Source: Sarcina sp. DSM 11001 (GTDB taxonomy: Bacteria > Bacillota > Clostridia > Lachnospirales > Lachnospiraceae). Taken from it: 64,000 bases of DNA. The DNA lies in NCBI RefSeq assembly GCF_900101015.1, contig NZ_FNFZ01000017.1, positions 41,478 to 105,477 of the forward strand, given 5' to 3'. The notes under the pieces were generated by a model. It saw nothing but the letters and a program-made list of their open reading frames with translations. It was not told where the DNA came from and ran no database searches. This document shows positions 7,784 to 16,833 of the stretch, in pieces. The position numbers and the translations under genes were made by a program. The stretch's first letter is position 1, and every line of letters starts with the position of its first letter.

Positions 7784-8362
7784 ATGGAAAGAAAATTTGT
7801 AGACAAGATCGAAGCAGCGCCCATCATAGCGGCGGTCAAGGATGACAGAGACCTGGAGCTCTGTCTCAAAACAGAGGTGGATGTCGTATTCATTCTCTAC
7901 GGCGATGTATGTTCGATCCAGGAAATCATCGACAAGATCAAGGACTCGGACAGGACTGCTATGGTGCACATGGATCTTATCGCAGGTCTTGCCCCCAGAG
8001 AGGAAGCGGTCGATTTTATCCGGAAAAAGACCAGGGCGGACGGGATCATAACGACCCGGGCCAACCTGGTGCGGCATGCCAGAGAGCTGGGGCTGGCGAC
8101 AGTCCTGAGGTTCTTTATCCTCGACGCTATGGCTCTCTCCAATATTGAAAAGCAGGCGCAGCTCCCCTATTCCGCCCAGCCGGATGTCATCGAGGTCCTG
8201 CCCGGCATCATCGAACCGAAGGTGATCAAACGCATCTGCAAAATGAGCCGGGTCCCGGTCATTGCCGGCGGCCTCATCCGTGACAAGGAAGCTGTCATGA
8301 ACATGCTCCGGAGCGGCGCTGTGGCGATCTCAACCAGCAGCCCGGAGGTCTGGCTTCTCTGA
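7784..8362 (+). CDS. glpP: Glycerol uptake operon antiterminator GlpP
   Basis: 192 aa, the normal length of the family. GlpP proteins have a TIM-barrel-like fold and bind glycerol-3-phosphate and leader mRNA to allow read-through of glp terminators. Characteristic blocks are HMDLIAGL, then ADGIITTRANLVRHARELG, QPDVIEVLPGI and the C-terminal AGGLIRDKEAV. The start at 7784 has the SD AGGAGA; upstream in-frame codons at 7727 lack one. It stands directly before glpK and glpF, consistent with control of them. Confidence 0.92.
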   Translation: MERKFVDKIEAAPIIAAVKDDRDLELCLKTEVDVVFILYGDVCSIQEIIDKIKDSDRTAMVHMDLIAGLAPREEAVDFIRKKTRADGIITTRANLVRHARELGLATVLRFFILDAMALSNIEKQAQLPYSAQPDVIEVLPGIIEPKVIKRICKMSRVPVIAGGLIRDKEAVMNMLRSGAVAISTSSPEVWLL

Positions 8363-8470
8363 CCCCCTGACCGGTCTCTTCTTTTTCATCACTTAATATC
8401 CTATACCGTGACCTTCCCGGCTGCGGATCAGATGCGCAGTCAGGAAACCGGTCTCATTGCGTAAATAACT

Positions 8471-10084
<1,614 letters not shown>

Positions 10085-10122
10085 TCATTATTTATGATTA
10101 ATCGGTAACACTTATCAACACA

Positions 10123-10146
10123 GCGCCGGGCTCTCCGGCCCGGTGC
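10123..10146 (+). promoter_or_regulatory. GC-rich hairpin between glpK and glpF
   Basis: GCGCCGGG / CCCGGTGC stem with an 8-nt loop and one G-T pair, 40 bp after the glpK stop. No T-run follows, so it looks like an mRNA-stability or partial-attenuation hairpin. Confidence 0.5.
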
Positions 10147-10183
10147 GCCAAAAGATATTATTATATTTTAACAGGGGGTCACT

Positions 10184-10894
10184 ATGAATATTCTGATTTG
10201 TGAACTTGTCGGTACAATGCTTCTGGTTCTGCTTGGCGACGGCGCCTGCATGAACATCAGTCTGAACAAATCCGGCCAGAAGGGCGGCGGCGCCTGCCTC
10301 TGCGGCCTTGCATGGGGCTTCGCGGTCATGGTTCCCGCGTTTATTTTCGGCAAGGCGACAGGTGCTCACTTCAATCCCGCTGTCACGATCGCGCTTTTAG
10401 TCAACGGATCGATCAGCGCGGGTTCTGTTCCTTTCTACATTATCGGCGAGATGCTCGGCGGCTTCCTGGGCGCCTGCATCCTGACCATCATGTATCATGA
10501 CCATCTGGCTGCAACACCTGAGAACGATGTCAAGCGCGGCTGCTACTGCACAGCTCCTTCCATCCGCAACATGCCTCTGAACTTCTTCTCTGAGTTTGTG
10601 GATTCCTTCGTTCTGATGTTCGCCATCCTCGGCATCGGCCAGACCGTGGCAGGCGACTCCGGCCTCAACTTCGTCTTTGTATGGGCGATCATCACATCCA
10701 TCGGTATGTCCTTCGGCGGCGTGACCGGTTATGCCATGAACGCGGCCAGAGATCTGAGCCCCCGTATTGCATTCGCCCTGTTCTGCCCCGGCGACAACAA
10801 GGATCCCGACTGGGGTTATTCCTGGATTCCTGTAGTCGCTCCGATCTGCGGTACAGTCGTGGCAGCGCTTGTCTATGGCGCTATGCCTTTCTGA
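10184..10894 (+). CDS. glpF: Glycerol uptake facilitator (aquaglyceroporin, MIP family)
   Basis: 236 aa with six hydrophobic segments. It conducts glycerol through the membrane so GlpK can trap it. The first pore motif is canonical, HFNPAVT (NPA at 64-66). The second reads GYAMNAARDLSPR, that is Asn186-Ala-Ala instead of NPA, with the selectivity Arg189 kept and the following Asp190 (usual in glycerol-conducting members) also kept. The loss of the Pro in the second half-helix is unusual and may alter gating. The start follows AGGGGGT. It is in the same orientation as glpK, 99 bp apart. Confidence 0.93.
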   Translation: MNILICELVGTMLLVLLGDGACMNISLNKSGQKGGGACLCGLAWGFAVMVPAFIFGKATGAHFNPAVTIALLVNGSISAGSVPFYIIGEMLGGFLGACILTIMYHDHLAATPENDVKRGCYCTAPSIRNMPLNFFSEFVDSFVLMFAILGIGQTVAGDSGLNFVFVWAIITSIGMSFGGVTGYAMNAARDLSPRIAFALFCPGDNKDPDWGYSWIPVVAPICGTVVAALVYGAMPF

Positions 10895-11041
10895 TCTGAG
10901 TGAAATAATATTTTGTGAAATATTATTGTAAATAGTATTGTAAATATTATTAGCAGAGGCTGTTCATATTTTCAGTTACTGAACATGTCTGACGGCTTAC
11001 GTATTGGAAATGATACGTACTGGAACTAAATAGTCAGGAAT
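10895..11041. other. AT-rich gap with a perfect inverted repeat
   Basis: AATAATATTT / AAATATTATT (10904-10913 and 10918-10927) with a 4-nt loop lies just after glpF. A weaker copy of ATTGTAAATA follows. No ORF or clear promoter is seen in the rest. Confidence 0.5.
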
Positions 11042-11101
11042 TATAACAGAATGAACTGCGCAGTTTGCGCAGAATGAATGTGCAGATTATTTCGTTACAG
11101 T
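11042..11101. repeat. Dispersed element copy 2 (GCGCAGAATGAAT type)
   Basis: Matches 4579-4629: AACAGAATGAACTGCGCAG, then TTGCGCAGAATGAAT and CAGATTATTTCGTTACAG. This copy has the full palindrome CTGCGCA-GTT-TGCGCAG. Like copy 1 it precedes a terminator hairpin and then a metabolic gene. Confidence 0.75.
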
Positions 11102-11123
11102 TCCGTAGTCATTGCGGAGAACA

Positions 11124-11172
11124 GAGTCAGGCAATCAGGGCGCTCCCGCGTCTGGTTCCTGACTCTTTTTTT
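11124..11172 (+). terminator. Rho-independent terminator in the leader of the glpA-like gene
   Basis: GAGTCAGG (11124-11131) pairs with CCTGACTC (11158-11165), followed by seven T. It lies only 25 bp before the start codon, so it either ends glpKF transcripts or acts as an attenuator, possibly the site of GlpP-type antitermination. Confidence 0.85.
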
Positions 11173-11196
11173 AAAAATCAACTGGAGGACAATGCT

Positions 11197-12654
11197 ATGT
11201 ATGATGTAATTATCATCGGTGCAGGCGTCACGGGAAGCGCGGTCGCGCGCGAACTGTCCCGTTATAAACTGAACGTCTGTGTACTGGATAAGGAGGAGGA
11301 TGTCTGCTGCGGCACGTCCAAGGCCAACAGCGCCATCGTCCATGCGGGCTTTGACGCGGAGACCGGGTCCCTCATGGCCCGCTTCAATGTGCGCGGCAAT
11401 GAGATGATGGATCAGGTATCAAAAGACCTCGACATTCCTTTCAAGAGGAACGGGGCTCTGGTCGTCTGTATTCACGAATCCGAGAAGGACGGACTTAAAG
11501 ACCTGTATGACAGAGGTGTTGCCAACGGAGTCAAAGGCCTGCAGATCCTGAGCCGCGAAGAGGCACTGGAGAAAGAGCCCAACCTCTCTGAGAACGTAGT
11601 GGCCGCCCTGTATGCCCCCACGAGCGGGATCGTTTGTCCCTTTATCCTCAATATCGCCATGGCAGAAAATGCCTGCGTGAACGGGGTCGACTTCTTCTTC
11701 AACACCGAGGTGGAGTCCCTCACACCCGGCACCTGCAAAAAGCACGGCAATCCGATCTGGACGATCCGGACCAACAACGGTGTGTACAAGGCAAGGTATG
11801 TCGTCAACGCGGCCGGTGTCTATGCGGACAAGTTCCACAACATGGTCAGTGAGAAAAAGATCCACATCACTCCCAGGCGGGGCGACTACTGCCTGTTGGA
11901 TAAGACCGTCGGAAACCATGTCAGCCACACGATCTTCCCTCAGCCCACAAAGCTCGGCAAGGGCGTCCTGGTCTCCCCGACTGTCCACGGCAACCTCATC
12001 GTCGGCCCGACGGCAGTGGATATCGAGAACAAGGAAGGCAACAACACGACAGCGGCAGGCATCAATGACCTGATCGAGAAGGCCGGCGACCATGTCCGCA
12101 ACCTCCCGATCCGCCAGGTCATCACCTCCTTTGCCGGCCTGCGCGCCCATGAGGACCACCATGAGTTCATCGTCGGAGAAGTCGAGGATGCCCCTCACTT
12201 CATCGACTGCGCCGGCATTGAATCTCCCGGCCTGACCTCCTGCCCTGCGATCGGCGAGTACGTCGGTGCCATGCTGAAGGAGAAGATGGGTCTCGAGGAG
12301 AAGGAAGACTGGATCGGCACCCGCAAGGGGATCCTCAATCCCTCCGACCTCTCCATCGAAGAGCGCAACGAGCTTATCAAAAAAGAGCCCGCCTACGGCC
12401 GTATCATCTGCCGCTGTGAGTCTGTCACGGAGGGCGAGATCATTGACGCCATCCACAGGCCCCTGGGCGCCCGTTCCCTCGACGGTGTCAAGCGCAGGAC
12501 CCGCGCCGGCATGGGTAGATGCCAGGCAGGTTTCTGCTCGCCCCGCACGATGGAGATCATCAACAGAGAACTCGGGATCCCGATGGAGAAGATCACTAAA
12601 CTCGGCGGAGATTCCAAAATGGTGCTTGAGAGGACGAAAGGAGGTGCGCAGTAA
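11197..12654 (+). CDS. glpA: Glycerol-3-phosphate dehydrogenase-type FAD oxidoreductase with BFD domain
   Basis: 485 aa. It oxidises glycerol-3-phosphate to dihydroxyacetone phosphate. An N-terminal dinucleotide fold VIIIGAGVTGSAVARE is followed by a DAO-type FAD domain. The C-terminus is a BFD-like [2Fe-2S] domain with Cys405, Cys407, Cys442 and Cys447 (CXC-X34-CX4C). This layout matches the anaerobic GlpA type widespread in Clostridia. The start at 11197 has a GGAGG site; the frame extends 44 codons upstream through the terminator and that part is rejected. Its stop overlaps the next start by one base (TAATG), so the two are translationally coupled. Confidence 0.9.
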   Translation: MYDVIIIGAGVTGSAVARELSRYKLNVCVLDKEEDVCCGTSKANSAIVHAGFDAETGSLMARFNVRGNEMMDQVSKDLDIPFKRNGALVVCIHESEKDGLKDLYDRGVANGVKGLQILSREEALEKEPNLSENVVAALYAPTSGIVCPFILNIAMAENACVNGVDFFFNTEVESLTPGTCKKHGNPIWTIRTNNGVYKARYVVNAAGVYADKFHNMVSEKKIHITPRRGDYCLLDKTVGNHVSHTIFPQPTKLGKGVLVSPTVHGNLIVGPTAVDIENKEGNNTTAAGINDLIEKAGDHVRNLPIRQVITSFAGLRAHEDHHEFIVGEVEDAPHFIDCAGIESPGLTSCPAIGEYVGAMLKEKMGLEEKEDWIGTRKGILNPSDLSIEERNELIKKEPAYGRIICRCESVTEGEIIDAIHRPLGARSLDGVKRRTRAGMGRCQAGFCSPRTMEIINRELGIPMEKITKLGGDSKMVLERTKGGAQ

Positions 12655-13928
12655 TGGCTATGCTTTCCTATGATATCGTAATCGTCGGCGGTGGTCCCGC
12701 CGGCCTGGCTGCTGCAGTGGCCGCCAAGAAGGCAGGCACGGACAGTATCCTCATCATTGAGCGTGACAAGGAACTGGGCGGCATTCTGAACCAGTGCATC
12801 CACAACGGTTTCGGCCTTCATACCTTCAAGGAAGAGCTGACCGGTCCCGAGTACGCAAACCGCTTTATCGATCAGGCCCTTGACCTGAAGATTGAATACA
12901 AGCTGGACACCATGGTCATGGACATCTCCCATGAAAAGGTCGTCACAGCGATGAACCGCTCCGAGGGTATGTTCCAGATCCAGGCGGGCGCAGTCATCCT
13001 GGCCATGGGCTGCCGCGAGCGTCCCAGAGGCGCCCTGAACATCCCCGGCTACCGTCCGGCAGGCATCTACAGCGCCGGCACTGCCCAGCGTCTTGTCAAC
13101 ATGGAGGGTTATATGCCCGGCCGTGAAGTCGTCATCCTGGGTTCCGGCGATATCGGACTCATCATGGCCCGCCGCATGACCTTTGAAGGCGCGATCGTCA
13201 AGGTCGTGGCAGAGCTCATGCCCTTCTCCGGCGGCTTAAAGCGTAACATCGTCCAGTGTCTGGATGACTACGGAATCCCGCTCAAGCTCTCCCACACGAT
13301 CGTGGACATCGAGGGCAAGGAGCGCGTCAGCGCCGTCACCATCGCGGAAGTCGGTCCCGACATGAAGCCCATCCCCGGTACAGAGGAGCGCTACACCTGC
13401 GATACCCTGCTGCTCTCCACAGGACTCATCCCTGAGAATGAGCTCTCCCGCGGCGCAGGCGTCGAAATGAACCCCGTCACCAGCGGTCCTGTCGTCAACG
13501 AGATCCTTGAGACCAACATCCCCGGCGTCTTTGCCTGCGGCAATGTTCTCCATGTCCATGACCTCGTGGACTATGTCTCCGAAGAGGCGACCCGTGCCGG
13601 CGAGAATGCGGCAAAGTATGTTCAGAACGGCTGCAAAGACGAAAAGGTTGGCACAGATATCAGGCTGGTCGCCACCGACGGCGCCCGCTACACCGTGCCC
13701 AGCACCGTCAACGTCGCCCGTATGGACGACAACCTCACAGTCCGTTTCCGTGTCGGCGCTGTCTTCAAAGACAGCTTTGTCAGCGTCTATTTCGATGACG
13801 AGCGCGTCCAGCACAGGAAAAAGAGGATCATGGCTCCCGGCGAGATGGAACAGATCGTCCTTCAGAAAAAGAAACTCCAGGAGTATCCTGACCTGAAGAC
13901 CATCACCATCAAGATCGAGGCAGAGTAA
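12654..13928 (+). CDS. NAD(P)/FAD-dependent oxidoreductase, partner of the GlpA-like protein
   Basis: 424 aa. It begins with the FAD-binding motif VIVGGGPAGLAAAVAAKKAG and has a second nucleotide-binding motif near residues 160-175 (VVILGSGDIGLIMARR). The block LGGILNQCIHNGFG holds a conserved Cys near the flavin. In Clostridia this protein takes the position of GlpB and is thought to pass electrons from glycerol-3-phosphate oxidation to NAD or another acceptor; that role is from neighbourhood, not from catalytic residues. It overlaps the upstream gene by one base and is followed after 18 bp by the DUF1667 gene, making a three-gene unit. Confidence 0.88.
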   Translation: MAMLSYDIVIVGGGPAGLAAAVAAKKAGTDSILIIERDKELGGILNQCIHNGFGLHTFKEELTGPEYANRFIDQALDLKIEYKLDTMVMDISHEKVVTAMNRSEGMFQIQAGAVILAMGCRERPRGALNIPGYRPAGIYSAGTAQRLVNMEGYMPGREVVILGSGDIGLIMARRMTFEGAIVKVVAELMPFSGGLKRNIVQCLDDYGIPLKLSHTIVDIEGKERVSAVTIAEVGPDMKPIPGTEERYTCDTLLLSTGLIPENELSRGAGVEMNPVTSGPVVNEILETNIPGVFACGNVLHVHDLVDYVSEEATRAGENAAKYVQNGCKDEKVGTDIRLVATDGARYTVPSTVNVARMDDNLTVRFRVGAVFKDSFVSVYFDDERVQHRKKRIMAPGEMEQIVLQKKKLQEYPDLKTITIKIEAE

Positions 13929-13946
13929 GGAAGGGGGACAGATACA

Positions 13947-14312
13947 ATGGAAAAAAGAAATCTGACATGTATCGGCTGCCCGATGGGCTGCCAGATTACC
14001 GTGGAATTTGAAGGAGAGGAAGTTTTCAGCGTGACCGGTAATTCCTGTGCGATCGGCGACAAGTACGCCCGCCAGGAAGTCACTCATCCCGAGCGCACTG
14101 TCACCTCCACCGTTATCGTGACAGGCGGCGGCAAGGAGCGCTGCAGCGTGAAGACCAAAGGCAACATCCCCAAGGAAAAGATCTTTGAGTGCATGGATGC
14201 CATCAACCACGTGAAGGTGGCCGCTCCGATCCGCATCGGCGATGTCGTGATCTCCAATGTGTGCGGCACCGGTGTGGACGTCGTCGCTACCTCAAATGTC
14301 GGCGCTGCCTGA
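13947..14312 (+). CDS. DUF1667 cysteine-rich protein of the glycerol-3-phosphate oxidation unit
   Basis: 121 aa. Cys8, Cys11, Cys15 and Cys34 (TCIGCPMGC ... GNSC) form a likely Fe-S or zinc site, as in all DUF1667 proteins. The rest is a small beta-rich domain. It always accompanies the two flavoproteins encoded upstream and probably carries electrons between them or to an acceptor in place of GlpC; this is inferred from context. SD AAGGAAGGGG precedes the ATG. Last gene of the unit. Confidence 0.87.
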   Translation: MEKRNLTCIGCPMGCQITVEFEGEEVFSVTGNSCAIGDKYARQEVTHPERTVTSTVIVTGGGKERCSVKTKGNIPKEKIFECMDAINHVKVAAPIRIGDVVISNVCGTGVDVVATSNVGAA

Positions 14313-14350
14313 AAAAGACTTTGACTGTGACGTTTCTGTGACAAATCCTG

Positions 14351-14359
14351 TGATACAAT
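14351..14359 (+). promoter_or_regulatory. Extended -10 promoter of the SH3 peptide gene
   Basis: TG-A-TACAAT, 75 bp before the start at 14434. A TTGACT at 14321 is too far (27 bp) to be its -35. The promoter gives the small peptide gene its own transcript, apart from the glycerol unit. Confidence 0.55.
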
Positions 14360-14433
14360 GTGCATGTACAAAACAAAGAGACAACCGTATTTATACGGAA
14401 AAAAAGGCATCACAGATAATGGAGGTTATAGAA

Positions 14434-14715
14434 ATGTCAGAATTTGAAAAGAACGAAAACATCATCAATGACGAGGAACTCGATGAGGTCGCAGGCGGAA
14501 GAGGCAGCAGCCATCATTGGAAAACCGTAACATGCCATGTGCAGAGAGGTTATCTGGCTCTTCGTTCCGCTCCCGCTTACAAGAGAGAGAACGAGCTCGA
14601 CCAGATCTACAACGGACATCAGTTCAAGATCAGGCCCGACAAGAGGAGCGGAGCATATGTCTGGTCCAAATACCACGGCATTGAAGGCTGGACAAACTCC
14701 AACTACAGCAGATAA
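14434..14715 (+). CDS. Small SH3-domain peptide with a double-glycine leader
   Basis: 93 aa. The first 22 residues are acidic and end in EELDEVAGG, a textbook double-glycine leader of the kind cut by C39-peptidase ABC exporters. The mature part would be about 71 aa and forms a bacterial SH3-like domain (RGYLALRSAP ... LDQIYNGHQFKI ... AYVWSKYHGIEGWTNSNY). Such domains usually bind peptidoglycan. The start is set by GGAGG 8 bp before ATG 14434. No exporter, immunity or modification gene is nearby. It could be a secreted cell-wall-targeted peptide or a signalling protein. The role is unknown; the leader and SH3 features are directly visible. Confidence 0.8.
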   Translation: MSEFEKNENIINDEELDEVAGGRGSSHHWKTVTCHVQRGYLALRSAPAYKRENELDQIYNGHQFKIRPDKRSGAYVWSKYHGIEGWTNSNYSR

Positions 14716-14746
14716 TCATCCAGTTTTAATTTTAAAATTTAATTGA

Positions 14747-14796
14747 AAACACAGGCGCCCGCTGCCGGGGGAGGCAGCAGGGCGCCTGTGTTTTTT
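14747..14796 (+). terminator. Strong, probably bidirectional terminator
   Basis: ACACAGGCGCC / GGCGCCTGTGT outer stem with inner GCTGCC/GGCAGC, followed by TTTTTT. On the minus strand the hairpin is followed by TTTTC, so it may also end the lipid kinase transcript. Confidence 0.9.
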
Positions 14797-14882
14797 GATT
14801 CTCAGATAGAATAGCCTGAGATATCCGTGACTTTTCTTGAGGGAATCGCATGAAAGTTTTCATCCTGCGGAAGTCCTGCTTT

Positions 14883-15779
14883 TCAGGTGGGAGAGAATTC
14901 CCTGACCCGCTCTAGGAACCTGTGATCGAAGTCGAGTCTGACGGCCCGGGGGATCAGTTCCAGTTCAAAATGATCAGCCTGCAGCGGCTCGCCGTCCACA
15001 TTTACCCGGATGGGAACAGGAGAGGAGACTGTCGCTTTTTTTGTGCGGACCATCCTGAGCGCCGGATCCTTCAGATGTCCGGCATTTTTCATGGAAAGGA
15101 TCAGGCGGGCCATTTTTATTTTTCCCACGCTGTCGATGAGATAGATTTCCATCCTTCCGTCATTCAGAAGGCTGCCGGGGGACACCTTATAACCGCTGCC
15201 GTAATACCGGCCGTTGGCGGCCACGATCGTTGTAAAATGCCGCGAAATCTTCTTTTTTCCCCATTCGACAGTGAGATACCGCTTTTTTCCATAGGTCAGG
15301 AAATGATAGAGGACACCGGCATTGAAACGCATGGAACGGGGAATGAACCGGTTATGGATGAAGCTCTCGTCATTGGCAATATCGGCATCGATCCCGAAAC
15401 AGACAGTGTTGATACAATAGCGGTCGTTGACCCGGATGAGGTCGACTTCATGGACCCCGTCTTCCAGCGTCTCCAGGCAGGTGCGGCTGAAATCATTTCC
15501 CGTGCCGCAGGGGACAAAGGACAGGAGGTTATTTGTGCCTGCGATTTCGTTGAGGAGATGATGGATCGACCCGTCGCCGCCGACTGCGGTGAGGACAGCC
15601 CCGGCATCATGATATTTTCGAATGGCGAGGACAGCCTCTTCTGCGGATCCACTGACCTCTACGATATAGTCGCGATGGAATTCCTCTGACACGCTTTTTA
15701 TTCTATTAATGACTGCGTCGGTTTCATCCCGGAGAGAAAACCTGTTGACAAAATAAATGTATTTCATTGCTGTTTCCAC
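14883..15779 (-). CDS. Diacylglycerol kinase-family lipid kinase
   Basis: 298 aa. The DAGK catalytic signature is VGGDGSIHHLLNEIA near residues 68-82 (GGDGS instead of GGDGT), with the substrate loop VPCGTGNDFSR following. A C-terminal beta-sandwich ends the protein. It is in the YegS/BmrU/DgkB group that phosphorylates diacylglycerol or a related lipid. The start is a GTG with AGGAAGG just upstream; the internal ATG at 15767 is an alternative. Notably, this ribosome site lies inside a copied fragment of the rRNA methyltransferase gene 3' end (see 15780-15815). Confidence 0.88.
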   Translation of the reverse strand: METAMKYIYFVNRFSLRDETDAVINRIKSVSEEFHRDYIVEVSGSAEEAVLAIRKYHDAGAVLTAVGGDGSIHHLLNEIAGTNNLLSFVPCGTGNDFSRTCLETLEDGVHEVDLIRVNDRYCINTVCFGIDADIANDESFIHNRFIPRSMRFNAGVLYHFLTYGKKRYLTVEWGKKKISRHFTTIVAANGRYYGSGYKVSPGSLLNDGRMEIYLIDSVGKIKMARLILSMKNAGHLKDPALRMVRTKKATVSSPVPIRVNVDGEPLQADHFELELIPRAVRLDFDHRFLERVREFSPT

Positions 15780-15815
15780 TATCCTTCCTCTACTACCTGG
15801 AAGATGTTGACTTTA
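15780..15815. repeat. Copy of the methyltransferase gene 3' end flanking the MazEF pair
   Basis: 36 bp matching 16835-16870 with 3 mismatches. On the minus strand it reads VNIFQVVEEG-stop, like the true end YIFQVVEEG of the methyltransferase. The two copies bracket the 1-kb segment with the toxin-antitoxin genes. Confidence 0.8.
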
Positions 15816-15908
15816 TGCGTACCCTTTCTCCGTATACTAATACAGCAGGTATGCATAAAAATCAATAGAAGCGTTTTTAAAACCAAATAATCCCATCAGC
15901 ATACGTTG

Positions 15909-15938
15909 CTGGTCACAACCTGGCCAGGCTGTGACCAG
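15909..15938. other. Perfect 9-bp hairpin
   Basis: CTGGTCACA / TGTGACCAG with a self-complementary CCTGGCCAGG-like centre. It lies between the lipid kinase start and the mazE promoter. No T-run follows. It may be an operator, a terminator relic, or part of the inserted segment. Confidence 0.55.
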
Positions 15939-15994
15939 TAACACCTAATGAGGTTTTGGAGGTTTTCAGAAAAAAAGACCTGCCCCTGAAACAA

Positions 15995-16054
15995 TTGACA
16001 CCGAACAGAGTCAAAGGTAATATGTATATACTGTATTACCATATATACTGTATT
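15995..16054 (+). promoter_or_regulatory. mazEF promoter with repeated operator-like motif
   Basis: TTGACA (15995-16000), 17 bp, TAATAT (16018-16023). Immediately downstream TATATACTGTATT occurs twice (16025, 16042) at a 17-bp period. Direct repeats beside the start site are what an autoregulating antitoxin complex would bind. Confidence 0.8.
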
Positions 16055-16133
16055 GCCTGTTACCTGCATGAAAAGACAAGAAACAGCGTGTGACTAATTA
16101 TGACTAATTATGATCAGAAAGGGGGACTGCAGC

Positions 16134-16379
16134 ATGACTGAACAGACAGTCGTCAGGGCCTGGGGCAATAGCCAGGGAATCCGTTTAAGTAAAAAAATAC
16201 TGGAAAAAGCGAAAATCGGGCTGGATGATCTTTTACAGGTTGAAGTCTCTGAAAACACAATTATTCTTAAAAAGGCTTTTCGTCATAAAAGCTTCGAGGA
16301 ACGTCTCGCTGATTACGATGGTAAAATCGATGTTCTTGATTTTGACTGGGGAGAGCCTCTCGGAAAGGAGCTTGTCTGA
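16134..16379 (+). CDS. MazE/AbrB-family antitoxin
   Basis: 81 aa. The N-terminal swapped-hairpin DNA-binding domain is clear: VVRAWGNSQGIRLSKKILEKA, followed by LQVEVSENTIILKKAF. The acidic C-terminal tail (residues 55-81, DYDGKIDVLDFDWGEPLG) is the part expected to wrap and block the toxin. The start at 16134 has GGGGGA upstream; the ATG at 16110 has none. The stop overlaps the toxin start (TGATG). It should repress its own promoter through the repeats at 16025-16054. Confidence 0.87.
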   Translation: MTEQTVVRAWGNSQGIRLSKKILEKAKIGLDDLLQVEVSENTIILKKAFRHKSFEERLADYDGKIDVLDFDWGEPLGKELV

Positions 16380-16687
16380 TGAACATGTTTTCTCAGGGGG
16401 ATCTGATCCGTATTCATGGATTTCAAAATCTGTTTTTGATCGTCAGTAAAAACGCTTACATTGCCGCAACGAACACATTCCATGTATGCCCTGTTTTAAA
16501 AAATATCCAGGAAGGGCCGCTGCATATCAAGATTACCGGAAAAAACGGAGAAGAGGGCACCGTCATATGTGAGCAGATTAAGTTCATAGACCCCGGAGTA
16601 CGAAGGTGTTCAAAAAAAGACTATCTGACTTACAGCAGTATAATAAACATCTCTGACGCAATACAGGGTATTTTTGAATACGACTAA
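16379..16687 (+). CDS. MazF/PemK-like toxin, divergent
   Basis: 102 aa, slightly short for MazF (110-115). It starts FSQGDLIRIHGFQNLFLIVS, which matches the GDLIxxxF...LVVS opening but lacks the Pro/Gly-rich GHEQxGxRPA loop. VCPVL and VICEQIKFIDP match the PIT and DQxxxxD core blocks. If active it cleaves mRNA at short motifs. The shortened first loop suggests altered RNA recognition or a degenerate toxin. Coupled to the antitoxin by a 1-bp overlap. The pair is inferred to be inserted in a formerly continuous methyltransferase-lipid kinase unit. Confidence 0.72.
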   Translation: MNMFSQGDLIRIHGFQNLFLIVSKNAYIAATNTFHVCPVLKNIQEGPLHIKITGKNGEEGTVICEQIKFIDPGVRRCSKKDYLTYSSIINISDAIQGIFEYD

Positions 16688-16708
16688 AGACTGCTTATGG
16701 CCGAAAAC

Positions 16709-16752
16709 ATAAAGCACTGTTTCAGAATTCCGGTTCTGAAGCAGTGCTTTAT
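16709..16752. terminator. Hairpin between convergent toxin and methyltransferase genes
   Basis: ATAAAGCACTG / CAGTGCTTTAT with inner TTCAGAA/TTCTGAA. It is an 18-bp nearly perfect stem without long T-runs, placed between two convergent genes, so it may work in both directions. Confidence 0.65.
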
Positions 16753-16833
16753 CAGCGCTTCCGGCGATGTAATGATTTTCGTCTTGCGGAGAATGGGGGT
16801 CGATTGGAGGGTAGAGGAAGGCGGCATGGCTGC

